Source of the DNA: JBEHWX01 sp048498995
GTDB taxonomy: Bacteria > Bacteroidota > Ignavibacteria > OLB7
Assembly: GCA_048498995.1 (NCBI GenBank)
Contig: JBEHWX010000128.1
Location: forward strand, 1 to 15,353
Length of the DNA: 15,353 nt
Direction of reading: 5' to 3'
Notes under the pieces: generated by a model
What the model was told of the DNA's origin: nothing
The model's database searches: none
What the model saw: only the letters and a program-made list of their open reading frames with translations
Part shown: positions 15,332 to 15,353 of the stretch, piece after piece
How the letters are laid out: every line of letters begins with the position of its first letter
Position numbering within the stretch: position 1 is the first letter of the stretch
Program-made: the position numbers and the translations under genes

Positions 15332-15353
15332 CGCGGATCGCATCAGATCCGCG
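15332..15353 (+). terminator. Hairpin after ppsA, possible terminator cut by the window edge
   Basis: CGCGGATC (15332-15339) and GATCCGCG (15346-15353) pair perfectly over eight bases with a 6-base loop. It lies about 60 bases past the ppsA stop. Any following T-run would be outside the window. Its stem contains the same GCGGATC/GATCCGC pair as the hairpin at 11231-11248. Confidence 0.5.

Overview
This is a GC-rich bacterial chromosomal window, densely packed with genes, nearly all on the minus strand. The alternative complex III genes (actA, actB) point to a diderm bacterium of a phylum that uses this complex in place of cytochrome bc1, such as Gemmatimonadota, Acidobacteriota, Bacteroidota/Rhodothermota, Planctomycetota or Candidatus Eisenbacteria. 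High GC and GC-rich codon use make the AT-richer Bacteroidota less likely. I cannot name the phylum from sequence alone. I see no tRNA, rRNA, CRISPR array, transposase, phage gene or attachment site.

Layout from left to right. Positions 1-2370 (minus) hold the start of an alternative complex III operon: pentaheme cytochrome actA, then actB overlapping it by one base and running off the window edge. Positions 2371-3210 are a long, partly AT-rich gap with a doubtful small ORF, a hairpin and a very strong G-quadruplex motif. Positions 3211-8918 (minus) look like one operon: a PoxB-like thiamine-diphosphate enzyme, then a two-domain FAD/iron-sulfur 2-hydroxyacid dehydrogenase broken by a frameshift, then a small DUF1440-type membrane protein. 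Positions 9167-11031 (minus) carry a DUF421 membrane protein followed by an M24 metallopeptidase-fold protein with two altered metal ligands. Positions 11112-11248 hold a tandem hairpin array and a further hairpin. Positions 11302-12114 (minus) encode a glycine-zipper stress-type protein. After a 653-bp divergent gap, the only plus-strand gene, PEP synthase (ppsA, 12768-15269), ends the window, followed by hairpins.

How the genes may fit together (inference): the PoxB-like enzyme and the FAD/Fe-S dehydrogenase belong to families that pass electrons from pyruvate or 2-hydroxyacids to quinone. Alternative complex III takes electrons from quinol to cytochrome c, and PEP synthase draws on the same pyruvate pool. 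The window therefore reads as a pyruvate/hydroxyacid respiration node next to general stress and membrane genes. I found no clear previously undescribed multi-gene system. The most unusual items are the hairpin array with a compensatory base change, the M24 protein with His/Cys in place of Asp/Glu ligands, the frameshift that a lost direct repeat would explain, and the G-quadruplex tract.
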